A stretch of 64,000 bases of DNA. Source: Oceanospirillum sp048264105 (GTDB lineage Bacteria > Pseudomonadota > Gammaproteobacteria > Pseudomonadales > Halomonadaceae). The stretch is from contig JBLXDJ010000002.1 in NCBI GenBank assembly GCA_048264105.1, positions 248,001-312,000 on the forward strand, written 5' to 3'. The position numbers and the translations under genes were made by a program. Every line of letters starts with the position of its first letter. Position 1 is the first letter of the stretch. Below are positions 26,639 through 36,229 of the stretch, piece by piece. The notes beneath the pieces were generated by a model. The model was not told the origin of the DNA and did not search any database. It saw only the letters and a list, made by a program, of their open reading frames with translations.

Positions 26639-29600
26639 ATGACTCCCTCTTTTGTTCATCTGCGCATTCATACTGAATTTTCCCTGGTTGATGGTCTGGT
26701 AAAGATCAAGAAACTGCCCGGTAAGCTGGAAGCCCTGAACATGCCAGCGCTTGCGATTACCGATGAGTCGAATATGTTTGCTCTGGTGAAGTTCTATAAA
26801 ACGATGCAGGGAGCGGGCATTAAACCGATTTCAGGGGCCGATATCTGGCTGGAGAACGAAGCCGACCCAGCCCGTCCTTATCGTATGACCCTGCTGGCGA
26901 TGAATAATACCGGCTACCGGAATCTCACTGAGCTGGTGTCCCGGGGTTATCTGGAAGGTCAGCATCAGGGGCGGAATATCCTGAAAGATGCTTGGCTGAT
27001 CGAGCAATCTGAGGGACTGATTGCGCTCTCCGGTGCTAAAGAGGGCGAGGTGGGCAGCCTGTTGGTGGGTGGTCACTATCCTGAAGCCCGGCAGGCACTG
27101 GGTAAATGGATGCAGGTCTTCCCCAACCGTTTCTATCTGGAATTACAGCGAACCTTTCGTGCTGATGATGAGCTCTGTGTTCATGAATCGGTAAAGCTGG
27201 CGGATGAGTGTCAGTGTCCGGTCGTCGCCACCAATGATGTGCGTTTTATTGAGCGGGAAGATTTCTGGGCCCATGAGACCCGGGTTTGTATTGGTGAGGG
27301 ACGGGCACTGGATGACCCGCATCGCAATAAAAGTTATTCCGAAGAGCAGTATCTGAAATCTCAGGAAGAGATGGCAGAGCTGTTCAGCGACATACCTGAA
27401 GCACTGCAGAACAGTGTCGAGATCGCCAAACGCTGCACTATCGATGTTCAGCTGGGCAAATACTTCCTGCCGGACTTTCCGATTCCGGACGGGATGACCA
27501 TGGATGACTTTTTTCGCAAAGTGTCCCATGACGGTCTGACCGAGCGGCTTGAACAGCTGTTTGATACCAGTGCCGAAGATTTCCCCAAAACCGAGAAGAT
27601 CTACCGCGAACGACTGGATTTTGAGCTGGAGACGATCATCTCCATGGGGTTCCCCGGTTACTTCCTGATCGTAATGGACTTTATCCAGTGGTCTAAAAAC
27701 AACGGTGTGCCTGTGGGGCCAGGTCGTGGTTCCGGTGCTGGTTCTCTGGTGGCCTACGCCCAGAAAATTACCGATCTTGATCCGTTGGAATACGACCTGC
27801 TTTTCGAACGTTTCCTAAACCCGGAACGTGTTTCCATGCCCGACTTTGACGTCGATTTCTGCATGGACGGCCGGGACCGGGTGATCGACTATGTTGCGGA
27901 GACCTACGGTCGTAATGCGGTATCCCAGATCGCTACCTTCGGTACCATGGCGGCAAAAGCGGTAGTGCGTGACGTGGCCCGTGCTCAGGGTAAGCCTTAT
28001 GGTTTGGCCGACAAGCTCTCCAAGATGATCCCGTTTGAAGTCGGCATGACGCTGGAAAAAGCCTTTGAGCAGGAGGAGCCGCTGCGGGATTTCCTGGCCA
28101 ATGATGAGGATGCCGGAGAGATCTGGGAGATGGCGCTGAAGCTGGAAGGTACCGTGCGTGGTACCGGCAAGCACGCCGGTGGTGTGGTGATCTCCCCTAC
28201 CAAGCTGACCGATTTCTCACCGATTTTCTGTGAAGAGGGCGGTTCGAGTCTGGTGGCGCAGTTCGATAAAGATGATGTGGAGTCTGCTGGTCTTGTGAAG
28301 TTTGACTTCCTGGGTCTGAGGACCCTGACCATTATCGACTGGGCGGTTAAGGTGATGTATGACAAGGGACACACCGACTTCGATATCGCCAAGATCCCGC
28401 TGGATGACAAGGCCACCTTTGACCTGTTGCAGGATGGTGAAACCACAGCGGTTTTCCAGCTGGAATCCCGCGGTATGAAAGACCTGATTAAACGTCTGCG
28501 CCCGAGCTGTTTTGAAGATATTGTCGCACTGGTAGCCCTGTTCCGCCCCGGTCCGCTGCAGTCGGGCATGGTGGATGACTTTATTAAGCGTAAGCACGGC
28601 GAAGAGGAGGTGTCTTATCCACACCCCAACTACCAGCTCCAAAGCCTTGAGCCGGTACTGAAGCCAACTTACGGCATCATTCTGTATCAGGAACAGGTGA
28701 TGCAGATTGCACAGGTGATGGCGGGCTACACCCTCGGTGGTGCAGATATGCTGCGCCGGGCGATGGGTAAGAAAAAACCGGAAGAGATGGCAAAGCAGCG
28801 CTCGATCTTTCTTGACGGTTGTAAGAATAACGGTATTGATGCAGATCTTGCGGGTAACATCTTTGATCTGGTGGAAAAGTTTGCCGGTTACGGTTTTAAC
28901 AAATCCCACTCGGCTGCCTACGCTTTAGTTTCCTACCAGACCGCTTATCTCAAGCGCCACCATCCGGAAGCCTTTATGGCGGCGGTACTGTCTACCGAAA
29001 TGCAGAACACCGACAAGGTGGTGACGCTGGTGGAAGAGTGTCGGCACATGAAGTTGCCGCTGACGCCACCGGATGTGAATGCCGGTGATTTTAAGTTCAC
29101 CGTTAATGACGACAATGAAATTGTCTACGGCCTGGGGGCGATCAAGGGTGTGGGTGAAGGCCCGATCGACTCTATCGTGGCGGCACGTAACGAAGGTGGT
29201 CCTTTTGTCGACCTGTTCGATTTCTGTGAACGTACTGACTCCCGTAAGCTGAATAAACGAACCGTTGAAGCCCTGATCCGAAGCGGCGCACTGGATAAGC
29301 TTGGCCCGAACCGAGCCGTGATGCTGGCCAGCCTCGAAGACGCGTTTAAAGCGGCTGAGCAGAGCAATGTGAATGCCAATATCGGCATGATGGATATGTT
29401 TGGTGAGCTTGAGGCCGAGCAGGCGAGTGATCCTTACGAGGAGCATCGTCAGGTCCGTCAATGGACCGATAAAGAGCGCCTCAAGGGTGAAAAAGACACG
29501 TTAGGTATCTACCTGACCGGCCATCCGTTTGATGAGTACGAAGCCGAAGTACGCCGCTTTGCCCGTATGCGCCTGAGTGATCTGGCAGCCAGTCGGGAAA

Positions 29601-30121
29601 CCCAGAAGCTTGCCGGGCTGATTATCGACATTCGCACCATGAAGAGTAAGCGTGGCGATACCATCGCTTTTATCACGCTGGATGACCGCTCCGGCCGGAT
29701 CGAAGTGTCTGTCTTCGGCGAGCTGTTTGAAGCCCATCGCACCGAGCTGCAGAAAGATCAGCTGGTGGTGATTGAAGGGGATGTCAGCTTTGATGACTAC
29801 TCCGGCAGTTTGCGGGTTCGGGCAAAGGGCGTCACCAGTCTTTTGGCAGCCCGTATCCGATACAGCGACAGTCTGCAGCTGAAATGGCATCAGAAAGAGA
29901 TTGGTAAGAAGCATCTGGATCTGCTGCAAAACAAGCTGCAGCCCTTTACCGTGACTCAGCCTGATGAGGGCGTTCCGGTTGAGGTGACCTATCAGACACC
30001 TGAGGTATCCGGCCGCGTACGTCTGTCCGATCAGTGGCGGGTTGTGCCCAGTGATGAGCTGATTTACAGCCTGTACGACGGTTTTGGTCTTAAAAGTGTC
30101 CGTCTTTCATACGGCGACTGA
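26639..30121 (+). CDS. dnaE: DNA polymerase III alpha subunit
   Basis: DnaE is the replicative polymerase subunit. The chosen ATG at 26639 (MTPSFVHLRIHTEFSLVDG) gives 1160 residues, equal to E. coli DnaE; an in-frame ATG 18 bases upstream is possible. Domains in order are an N-terminal PHP domain (LRIHTEFSLVDG), the C-family polymerase core with PDFDVDF at about residues 401-407 and GPGRGSGAGSL before it, the beta-binding region with helix-hairpin-helix, then an OB-fold (about 980-1070). Replication genes rnhB and dnaE adjoin the lipid A genes, as is conventional. Confidence 0.98.
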   Translation: MTPSFVHLRIHTEFSLVDGLVKIKKLPGKLEALNMPALAITDESNMFALVKFYKTMQGAGIKPISGADIWLENEADPARPYRMTLLAMNNTGYRNLTELVSRGYLEGQHQGRNILKDAWLIEQSEGLIALSGAKEGEVGSLLVGGHYPEARQALGKWMQVFPNRFYLELQRTFRADDELCVHESVKLADECQCPVVATNDVRFIEREDFWAHETRVCIGEGRALDDPHRNKSYSEEQYLKSQEEMAELFSDIPEALQNSVEIAKRCTIDVQLGKYFLPDFPIPDGMTMDDFFRKVSHDGLTERLEQLFDTSAEDFPKTEKIYRERLDFELETIISMGFPGYFLIVMDFIQWSKNNGVPVGPGRGSGAGSLVAYAQKITDLDPLEYDLLFERFLNPERVSMPDFDVDFCMDGRDRVIDYVAETYGRNAVSQIATFGTMAAKAVVRDVARAQGKPYGLADKLSKMIPFEVGMTLEKAFEQEEPLRDFLANDEDAGEIWEMALKLEGTVRGTGKHAGGVVISPTKLTDFSPIFCEEGGSSLVAQFDKDDVESAGLVKFDFLGLRTLTIIDWAVKVMYDKGHTDFDIAKIPLDDKATFDLLQDGETTAVFQLESRGMKDLIKRLRPSCFEDIVALVALFRPGPLQSGMVDDFIKRKHGEEEVSYPHPNYQLQSLEPVLKPTYGIILYQEQVMQIAQVMAGYTLGGADMLRRAMGKKKPEEMAKQRSIFLDGCKNNGIDADLAGNIFDLVEKFAGYGFNKSHSAAYALVSYQTAYLKRHHPEAFMAAVLSTEMQNTDKVVTLVEECRHMKLPLTPPDVNAGDFKFTVNDDNEIVYGLGAIKGVGEGPIDSIVAARNEGGPFVDLFDFCERTDSRKLNKRTVEALIRSGALDKLGPNRAVMLASLEDAFKAAEQSNVNANIGMMDMFGELEAEQASDPYEEHRQVRQWTDKERLKGEKDTLGIYLTGHPFDEYEAEVRRFARMRLSDLAASRETQKLAGLIIDIRTMKSKRGDTIAFITLDDRSGRIEVSVFGELFEAHRTELQKDQLVVIEGDVSFDDYSGSLRVRAKGVTSLLAARIRYSDSLQLKWHQKEIGKKHLDLLQNKLQPFTVTQPDEGVPVEVTYQTPEVSGRVRLSDQWRVVPSDELIYSLYDGFGLKSVRLSYGD

Positions 30122-30551
30122 TCCGTTTGCATTTACCGCTGAAGCACCTGAAAACCCTGCCGTTGACGAAATCAGACTGTTTGAAACAGTAAGGATTTCT
30201 CCGGCAGAGCCTCAGCGGCTTGTTTTGGTGGACGAAAACAGTGAAAAAGTAACAGACCGTGACTTTTCAGCAACGCTTTAGCCACCGGCAGAGGTTTTTT
30301 TTAGATGGCCTTTGCCGTACTATTGTCGGTTTTAAATGTGGCGGGTTTTCCCCTGAGCTAAAAGGCTCCCACGGTTGGAAAGCCCCCGAATCGAGACACT
30401 CTGAAGTTTAACGCTTTGAAGTGATCGACGCCCAGCAGGTGAAATATCCATTCAAATGGATAGCCGGGGCCGGACAAGACTTATTCACAGGCGCTTTGAT
30501 GGCGACTGTGTGCTTTTAATCGTAAGCATAGAATTTTAATAGCGTGGACCT
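30122..30551 (+). other. 430-bp dnaE-accA intergenic region, no gene seen
   Basis: No credible coding frame was found. A T8 run at about 30295-30302 follows a weak CC/GG stem and may end dnaE transcripts. Short stems are present at 30364-30384 (GGCT-AGCC with CCA-TGG inside) and 30447-30462 (ATCCATT-CA-AATGGAT). A good -10 element TAGAAT lies at 30529-30534, 17 bases ahead of the accA ATG at 30552, but its -35 is poor. Confidence 0.45.
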
Positions 30552-31523
30552 ATGAACCCCAACTATCTGGATTTTGAACAGCCTATCGCAGAGCTGGAAG
30601 CAAAAATTGATGAACTACGTCTGGTTGGCAACGACAACGAGCTGAATATCTCAGAAGAGATCAGCCGTTTGCAGGAGAAAAGCCTCAAGCTGATGGAGGA
30701 TATTTTCTCCAACCTGACTCCGGCTCAGGTGGTTCAGCTGTCGCGTCACCCGCAGCGTCCTTACACGCTGGACTATGTTGAACATATGTTTACTGACTTT
30801 GATGAGCTTCATGGCGACCGTAACTTCGCTGATGATGCGGCTCTGGTCGGTGGTGTCGCCCGTCTGGATGACAAGCCGGTGATGATTATCGGTCACCAGA
30901 AGGGTCGTTCAGTAAAAGAGAAAGTACGTCGCAACTTCGGTATGCCACGTCCTGAAGGCTATCGTAAAGCCTGCCGTCTGATGGAGATGGCTGAGCGCTT
31001 TAAGATGCCGATCCTGACCTTTATTGATACGCCGGGAGCTTATCCGGGTATTGACGCAGAAGAGCGCGGTCAGAGTGAAGCGATTGCTTATAATCTGGCG
31101 GTAATGTCCCGTCTGCAAACTCCGATCATCTCTACCGTTATCGGTGAAGGTGGTTCCGGTGGTGCACTGGCAATCGGTGTTTGCGATGAGCTGATCATGC
31201 TGAAAAACTCCATCTACTCTGTTATTTCTCCGGAAGGCTGTGCGTCTATTCTGTGGAAGAGCGCAGAGCGTGCAAATGATGCCGCAGAAGCGATGGGTGT
31301 AACTGCACCTCGTCTGCATCATCTGGGTCTTGTGGATCGCCTGATCGAAGAGCCACTGGGCGGTGCACACCGTAACGCTGAGAAAGTAGCGGCAGACCTG
31401 AAACTGCAGCTGGTAGAAACGCTGGATCGCCTGAACGGCATGAGCCGCGAGCAGCTGGTTGAGCGCCGCTACGAGCGTCTGATGTCTTACTATGCGGGTA
31501 ACCCTGAACTTGGCAATTGGTAA
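30552..31523 (+). CDS. accA: Acetyl-CoA carboxylase carboxyltransferase subunit alpha
   Basis: AccA with AccD transfers the carboxyl group from carboxybiotin to acetyl-CoA, the first committed step of fatty acid synthesis. The 323-residue protein starts MNPNYLDFEQPIAELEAKI, as in other proteobacteria. Conserved segments include GDRNFADDAALVGG, IGHQKGRSVKEKV, FIDTPGAYPGIDAEERGQ and IGEGGSGGALAIG (oxyanion-hole glycines). It is followed by a strong terminator. Confidence 0.98.
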   Translation: MNPNYLDFEQPIAELEAKIDELRLVGNDNELNISEEISRLQEKSLKLMEDIFSNLTPAQVVQLSRHPQRPYTLDYVEHMFTDFDELHGDRNFADDAALVGGVARLDDKPVMIIGHQKGRSVKEKVRRNFGMPRPEGYRKACRLMEMAERFKMPILTFIDTPGAYPGIDAEERGQSEAIAYNLAVMSRLQTPIISTVIGEGGSGGALAIGVCDELIMLKNSIYSVISPEGCASILWKSAERANDAAEAMGVTAPRLHHLGLVDRLIEEPLGGAHRNAEKVAADLKLQLVETLDRLNGMSREQLVERRYERLMSYYAGNPELGNW

Positions 31524-31578
31524 AAGCCAGGCAGCCGGTAAGATAAACACCTGTCAGGTTCACTGACCTGAATGTGTC

Positions 31579-31618
31579 AAATAACCCCGATGAGCCAGAC
31601 TTATCGGGGTTATTTTTT
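31579..31618 (+). terminator. accA terminator
   Basis: AATAACCCCGAT pairs with ATCGGGGTTATT and is followed by a T-run. It lies about 55 bases after accA and 35 before tilS. Confidence 0.9.
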
Positions 31619-31653
31619 GTCTGAGGATCTGTACTTCAACTCCCTTAAGATAA

Positions 31654-33153
31654 ATGCTTCAACGTCCTGAAAATGAATTTGCCAAGATGCTGACACCTGA
31701 ACTGCTTGATAGATTACCGGATCATAACCAGCTTTGGCTGGCGCTCAGTGGTGGGCTGGATTCAGTGGTGCTGCTGGATCTGGCGGTGCAGTATTGCGCT
31801 TCACGTCAGAAGTCACTCAAGGTCATTCATGTTCATCACGGCTTAAGCCCTAATGCGGATCAGTGGGCTGAGCATTGTATGAATGTGTGTCATCGCTATC
31901 AGGAGCGGCTCGCTGTTCAAGAAAAGCACGCTGTTCAGAAAAACCTCTCGGTATCGGTTCACTGTCAGGTCGAGCGTGTTCAGCTAAACAATGCTTCATC
32001 TATTGAAGAGCAAGCCAGAACAGCACGTTATCAGGTTTTCAATGATCATCTCGTTGAGGGTGATCTGATCCTGATGGCGCACCATGCCGATGATCAGCTG
32101 GAAACCCTGCTGCTCAGGCTGATGCGCGGAGCCGGTGCGCAGGGTTTATCCGGTATGCCGGTCGAGCGGGAACTGGGACAGGGAAGGCTTTATCGGCCCT
32201 TGTTAGCCTTTGAGCGTTCGGAGCTTGAAGCCTATGCTGCAGAGAGAGCACTGAGCTGGGTTGAAGATGAATCAAACCTGAGCGTCGAGTTTGACCGTAA
32301 TTATCTGCGCCATGAGATAACTCCCCGTCTTAAATCCCGATGGCCCAATGCGACAAAGGTGGCCGGACGAAGCGCCCGGGTGTTGTCAGATGCCGATCAG
32401 CTAAACCGTGATCTGGCAGAGGTCGATCTGAAAAGCGTAACCGCTTCCGGGAATGCGCTTTCCTGCCCGGCGTTGCTTGAGCTGTCACCAGCGCGGCAGC
32501 GGAACCTGCTGCGCTTCTGGTTGCAGGATGCGGGCATCCCGTCACCGGACTATCGTCAGCTTATGATCATTCTGGATGAGCTGGTATTGGCGCAGGATGA
32601 TGCCCAGCCGCTTTTTCAGCGGCCGCAATACGCGCTTCGCCGGTATCGTGATCAGCTTCTGCTTCAGCTGACCGATGCTCGGGATCCGTCTGATGATGGA
32701 CATGCCCAGTCTGACACGGAGCTGGTAAGTATTCGTCATGATGTCGTGGAAGCCGGTGGCGCTGATCTTGTAAAAGAGGCTGTCGCTTTTCGCATTGAGC
32801 CTTTTCACGTTGAAGCTTGTCTCCCTGAATCTGAAGCGGTTAAGGACGCAGAGGTTCTGCAGTTGCCTCTGTCGGCTTCTGTTGTTTTAGAGTCCCGCAA
32901 AGGTGGGGAATCCCTCCGCCTGCCACGCCGGGGCGGTAAAGCACTGAAGAAGCTTCTGCAGGAAACCGGGGTGCCGGCCTGGTTGCGGGATCAGGTCAGG
33001 CTGTTCTGGCTGGAAACCCAAGAGGGAGAGCGTCAGCTGATCGGAGCCTGGTCACCGCAGGTGGCCGAGGGCGGTATATTCTGGTGGGATATCAGTGTGT
33101 TAGAAGCGGATGGCAAATGTGATACACACCCGGTCGTTATCCGCCGCAAATAA
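31654..33153 (+). CDS. tilS: tRNA(Ile)-lysidine synthetase
   Basis: TilS adds lysine to C34 of tRNA-Ile(CAU) so that it reads AUA. The 499-residue product has the PP-loop ATP-binding motif SGGLDSVVL at residues 32-40, a second motif HHADDQLETLLLRLMRGAG, and the C-terminal TilS domain (SLRLPRRGGKALKKLLQE). It is longer than the E. coli enzyme (432), with an extra stretch in the C-terminal half around residues 345-395 that looks unstructured. ATGs at 31654 and 31687 are both possible starts. Confidence 0.94.
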   Translation: MLQRPENEFAKMLTPELLDRLPDHNQLWLALSGGLDSVVLLDLAVQYCASRQKSLKVIHVHHGLSPNADQWAEHCMNVCHRYQERLAVQEKHAVQKNLSVSVHCQVERVQLNNASSIEEQARTARYQVFNDHLVEGDLILMAHHADDQLETLLLRLMRGAGAQGLSGMPVERELGQGRLYRPLLAFERSELEAYAAERALSWVEDESNLSVEFDRNYLRHEITPRLKSRWPNATKVAGRSARVLSDADQLNRDLAEVDLKSVTASGNALSCPALLELSPARQRNLLRFWLQDAGIPSPDYRQLMIILDELVLAQDDAQPLFQRPQYALRRYRDQLLLQLTDARDPSDDGHAQSDTELVSIRHDVVEAGGADLVKEAVAFRIEPFHVEACLPESEAVKDAEVLQLPLSASVVLESRKGGESLRLPRRGGKALKKLLQETGVPAWLRDQVRLFWLETQEGERQLIGAWSPQVAEGGIFWWDISVLEADGKCDTHPVVIRRK

Positions 33154-33289
33154 GCTTTCTGCACTTATGCGATGGGGTGTTCAGGCGTATAACCGATGTT
33201 GCTGATGTTATCTGGCGGGTGTATTAAAAACTGCACATATTATTTTATGCAATGATCCGGTTTTTCTTAATGAATTGCCGCCATCTGAA

Positions 33290-33318
33290 TTGTGATAGCC
33301 AAGGCCTTCTGGTATCCT
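33290..33318 (+). promoter_or_regulatory. Candidate pyrG promoter
   Basis: TTGTGA at 33290-33295, a 17-base spacer and TATCCT at 33313-33318 with an upstream TGG (extended -10) form a plausible sigma-70 promoter. It lies 93 bases before the pyrG ATG. The 33154-33289 part of the gap shows no gene and no clear terminator for tilS. Confidence 0.5.
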
Positions 33319-33410
33319 GCACTCCCATCTATTTTTGTCTATGACAGCCGTCTGGGACAAAAAATTAGTACCCCCCTTCTTTCTTATTTGCAGCATAAAA
33401 CAGGTTATCC

Positions 33411-35048
33411 ATGACGCGATATATCTTCGTCACAGGTGGTGTTGTTTCTTCTTTAGGGAAAGGCATTGCCTCCGCATCTCTGGCCGCTATTCTTGAGGCC
33501 CGTGGTCTGAAAGTTACCATGCTGAAGCTGGATCCGTATATCAACGTTGATCCGGGCACAATGAGCCCTTTCCAGCACGGTGAAGTTTTTGTGACGGAAG
33601 ACGGCGCAGAGACTGACCTTGACCTCGGTCACTACGAGCGTTTCATTCGTACCAAGATGACTCAGCGTAACAATTTTACGACCGGTCGTGTTTACGAGCA
33701 CGTACTGCGTAAAGAGCGTCGCGGTGACTATCTGGGTGGTACGGTTCAGGTTATTCCTCACATCACCAATGAGATCAAAGACCGCGTGATTGCCGGTGCT
33801 GAAGGCTGCGATGTGGCACTGGTCGAGATCGGTGGCACCGTGGGTGATATTGAGTCCCAGCCATTCCTGGAAGCAGTTCGTCAGCTGAAAGTTGAAGTGG
33901 GTTCTGACCGTGCGATGTTTATGCACCTGACACTGGTGCCTTACATCAAGACCGCCGGTGAGACGAAAACCAAGCCGACTCAGCACTCTGTAAAAGAGCT
34001 GCGTTCTATCGGTATTCAGCCGGATATTCTGGTATGTCGTTCAGAAGTAGCGATTGAAGCGAACGAGCGCCGTAAGATCTCCATGTTTACTAACGTGGAT
34101 GAGAAAGCGGTTATCTCTCTGGAAGATGCGGATACCATCTACCGCATTCCAAGCATGCTGCATGCTCAGAATCTGGATGAGATCGTCGTTAAGCGCTTTG
34201 GCCTGCAGTGCCCTCCGGCCGATCTGTCTGAGTGGGTTGCCGTTGCTGATGCTAAGCTGAACCCGCTGAAGAGCATCAACATCGCCATGGTCGGTAAGTA
34301 CATGGAGCTGCTGGATGCCTACAAGTCTCTGATCGAAGCGATTGACCACGCCGGTATTAAGAACCGCACTAAGGTTAATATCGAATATATCGATTCCGAA
34401 GATATCGAGCACAACGGTACGGACCGTCTGAAAGATAAAGACGCGATTCTGGTTCCGGGTGGCTTCGGTGAGCGCGGTGTCGAAGGTAAGATCCTGACCG
34501 CGCAGTTTGCCCGTGAGAACAAGATTCCATATCTGGGTATCTGTCTGGGTATGCAGGTTGCGGTGATCGAATTCGCACGTAACGTAGCCGGTATGGCGGA
34601 TGCACATTCCACAGAATTTACCCACGATACCACTCATCCGGTTGTGGGTCTGATCACTGAATGGGTAAACCCTGAAGGCAAGATCGAAGAGCGTGACCAC
34701 AGTTCTGATCTGGGCGGCACCATGCGTCTGGGCGCACAGGACTGTAAACTGCTGAAAGGCTCCAAAGCCCGTGAAGTTTACGGTCAGGATGTGATTTTTG
34801 AACGTCACCGCCACCGTTACGAAGTGAACGACCAGTTTGTTGGCGATCTGGAAAAAGCGGGTCTGATCTTCTCCGGCCGCTCCGCTGACGAGTCTCTGGT
34901 TGAAGTGGTAGAGCTGAAAGATCACCCATGGTTTGTGGCGTGTCAGTTCCACCCTGAATTTACCTCAACCCCACGTGACGGCCACCCGCTGTTCACCGGT
35001 TTTGTTGAGGCGGGTCTCGCCAAAAAGGCTGCCTCACAGGACAGCTAA
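33411..35048 (+). CDS. pyrG: CTP synthase
   Basis: PyrG aminates UTP to CTP with glutamine as nitrogen donor. The 545-residue protein has the N-terminal synthase domain starting with TRYIFVTGGVVSSLGKGI (ATP-binding loop), and KLDPYINVDPGTMSPFQHGE. The C-terminal class I glutaminase domain has catalytic C378 in YLGICLGMQVAVIEF and the His/Glu pair in CQFHPEFTSTP. Full length. It is followed by a terminator and then kdsA. Confidence 0.98.
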   Translation: MTRYIFVTGGVVSSLGKGIASASLAAILEARGLKVTMLKLDPYINVDPGTMSPFQHGEVFVTEDGAETDLDLGHYERFIRTKMTQRNNFTTGRVYEHVLRKERRGDYLGGTVQVIPHITNEIKDRVIAGAEGCDVALVEIGGTVGDIESQPFLEAVRQLKVEVGSDRAMFMHLTLVPYIKTAGETKTKPTQHSVKELRSIGIQPDILVCRSEVAIEANERRKISMFTNVDEKAVISLEDADTIYRIPSMLHAQNLDEIVVKRFGLQCPPADLSEWVAVADAKLNPLKSINIAMVGKYMELLDAYKSLIEAIDHAGIKNRTKVNIEYIDSEDIEHNGTDRLKDKDAILVPGGFGERGVEGKILTAQFARENKIPYLGICLGMQVAVIEFARNVAGMADAHSTEFTHDTTHPVVGLITEWVNPEGKIEERDHSSDLGGTMRLGAQDCKLLKGSKAREVYGQDVIFERHRHRYEVNDQFVGDLEKAGLIFSGRSADESLVEVVELKDHPWFVACQFHPEFTSTPRDGHPLFTGFVEAGLAKKAASQDS

Positions 35049-35060
35049 TCGTTACCCGAT

Positions 35061-35091
35061 GCAAAAGCCCTTTTAATTAAGGGCTTTTGTC
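35061..35091 (+). terminator. pyrG terminator
   Basis: GCAAAAGCCCTT and AAGGGCTTTTG around TTAATT form a hairpin that ends in a T-run on either strand. Confidence 0.85.
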
Positions 35092-35166
35092 TTTCAGCCG
35101 CTGCAATCTTTTCTGTTGCGGGGCTGAAACACTCCGTTTTATCGATATCTGACAGAGAGACGCATC

Positions 35167-36042
35167 ATGTCACAGCCTGATTCATCACAGGACAGTAACA
35201 AGGTTATTGAGTTCGCCGGTCTGCAGTGTGCTAACAACCTGCCCTTTGTGCTTTATGGCGGCATGAATGTTCTGGAATCCCGGGATATGGCGATGCAGAT
35301 TGCTGAACACTATGTTGAAGTGACTCAGCGTCTGGGCATCCCTTATGTCTTTAAGGCGTCTTTTGATAAAGCCAACCGTTCTTCGATCCACTCCTATCGT
35401 GGCCCGGGTCTGGAGAAAGGTCTGGAGATTCTGGCGGAAGTTAAACAGCAGTTTAATGTGCCGGTGATCACCGATCTGCACGAGCCGTATCAGGCTCAGC
35501 CCGTGGCGGAAGTGGCTGATGTGATTCAGCTGCCGGCGTTTCTGGCGCGTCAGACCGATCTGGTACAGGCGATGGCGCAGACCGGAGCGGTTATCAACAT
35601 TAAGAAGCCTCAGTTCACCAGCCCGGCTCAGATGGGCAATATGGTGGAGAAGTTTGCAGAGTGTGGTAACGACAAGGTGATGATCTGCGAACGCGGTTCC
35701 AGCTTTGGTTACGACAATCTGGTTGTGGATATGTTGGGCTTTGATGTGATGCAGAAGGCCTGTAAAGGCGCACCGCTGATTTTTGATGTGACCCATGCTC
35801 TGCAGTGCCGTGATCCTATGGGCGCGGCTTCCGGCGGTCGCCGTCATCAGGTGGCTCAGCTGGGCCGTGCCGGTATGGCGCTGGGTCTTGCGGGGCTGTT
35901 CCTTGAAGCGCACCCGGATCCTGAGAAAGCCAAATGTGATGGCCCGTCGGCGTTGCCGCTGGCGCAACTGGAGCCTTTCCTGGCTCAGATGAAAGCCATC
36001 GACGATCTGGTTAAAGACTTTGCCCCACTGGATATCCGATAA
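35167..36042 (+). CDS. kdsA: 2-dehydro-3-deoxyphosphooctonate aldolase (KDO-8-P synthase)
   Basis: KdsA condenses phosphoenolpyruvate with arabinose 5-phosphate to KDO-8-phosphate for the inner core of lipopolysaccharide. The 291-residue TIM-barrel protein shows FKASFDKANRSS, GPGLEKGLEIL, DLHEPYQAQPVAEV, INIKKPQF, CERGSSFGYDNLVVDM and DVTHALQ. Because it uses the Asn form (KKPQF without the metal-binding Cys motif), it is probably the metal-independent type; this is inference. It sits between pyrG and eno as in other gammaproteobacteria. Confidence 0.96.
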   Translation: MSQPDSSQDSNKVIEFAGLQCANNLPFVLYGGMNVLESRDMAMQIAEHYVEVTQRLGIPYVFKASFDKANRSSIHSYRGPGLEKGLEILAEVKQQFNVPVITDLHEPYQAQPVAEVADVIQLPAFLARQTDLVQAMAQTGAVINIKKPQFTSPAQMGNMVEKFAECGNDKVMICERGSSFGYDNLVVDMLGFDVMQKACKGAPLIFDVTHALQCRDPMGAASGGRRHQVAQLGRAGMALGLAGLFLEAHPDPEKAKCDGPSALPLAQLEPFLAQMKAIDDLVKDFAPLDIR

Positions 36043-36062
36043 TCCCGGGTATCAAGGTGTCC

Positions 36063-36101
36063 GCCGGTGATTTGCAGATGCAGCTTACCGGCCTATTTTT
36101 T
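36063..36101 (+). terminator. kdsA terminator
   Basis: GCCGGT and ACCGGC with an inner TGC-AGAT-GCA stem are followed by CTATTTTTTT. It lies 21 bases after kdsA. Confidence 0.75.
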
Positions 36102-36115
36102 TGAACAGAGTCTTG

Positions 36116-36153
36116 TTTGATCAGGTTCTTTTAAACAGAACCCTGTGATCAAA
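36116..36153. promoter_or_regulatory. Long imperfect palindrome upstream of eno
   Basis: TTTGATCA-GGTTCT and AGAACC-CTG-TGATCAAA flank a 7-base centre (TTTAAAC). The two arms match over 14 base pairs with a 3-base bulge. It lies 77 bases before the eno ATG, after the kdsA terminator, so it is likely part of the eno control region, either as an operator or a leader hairpin. Confidence 0.55.
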
Positions 36154-36229
36154 GGATGCTCTGGTCATTTTCAGTCATAGAACTAAATCGTTTCAGTTAA
36201 GAAATGACATTTTCTGGAGAAAAACCCAA

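Noticed and set aside
30084..30281. 65-residue frame overlapping the end of dnaE
   Set aside because: Most of its 5' part lies inside dnaE in another frame, with no ribosome binding site.
34041..34952. 303-residue open frame opposite pyrG
   Set aside because: Shadow frame of a highly expressed gene; no recognisable motif.
36116..36153. FNR box before eno
   Set aside because: TTGAT and ATCAA half-sites are present but 22 bases or more apart instead of 4.
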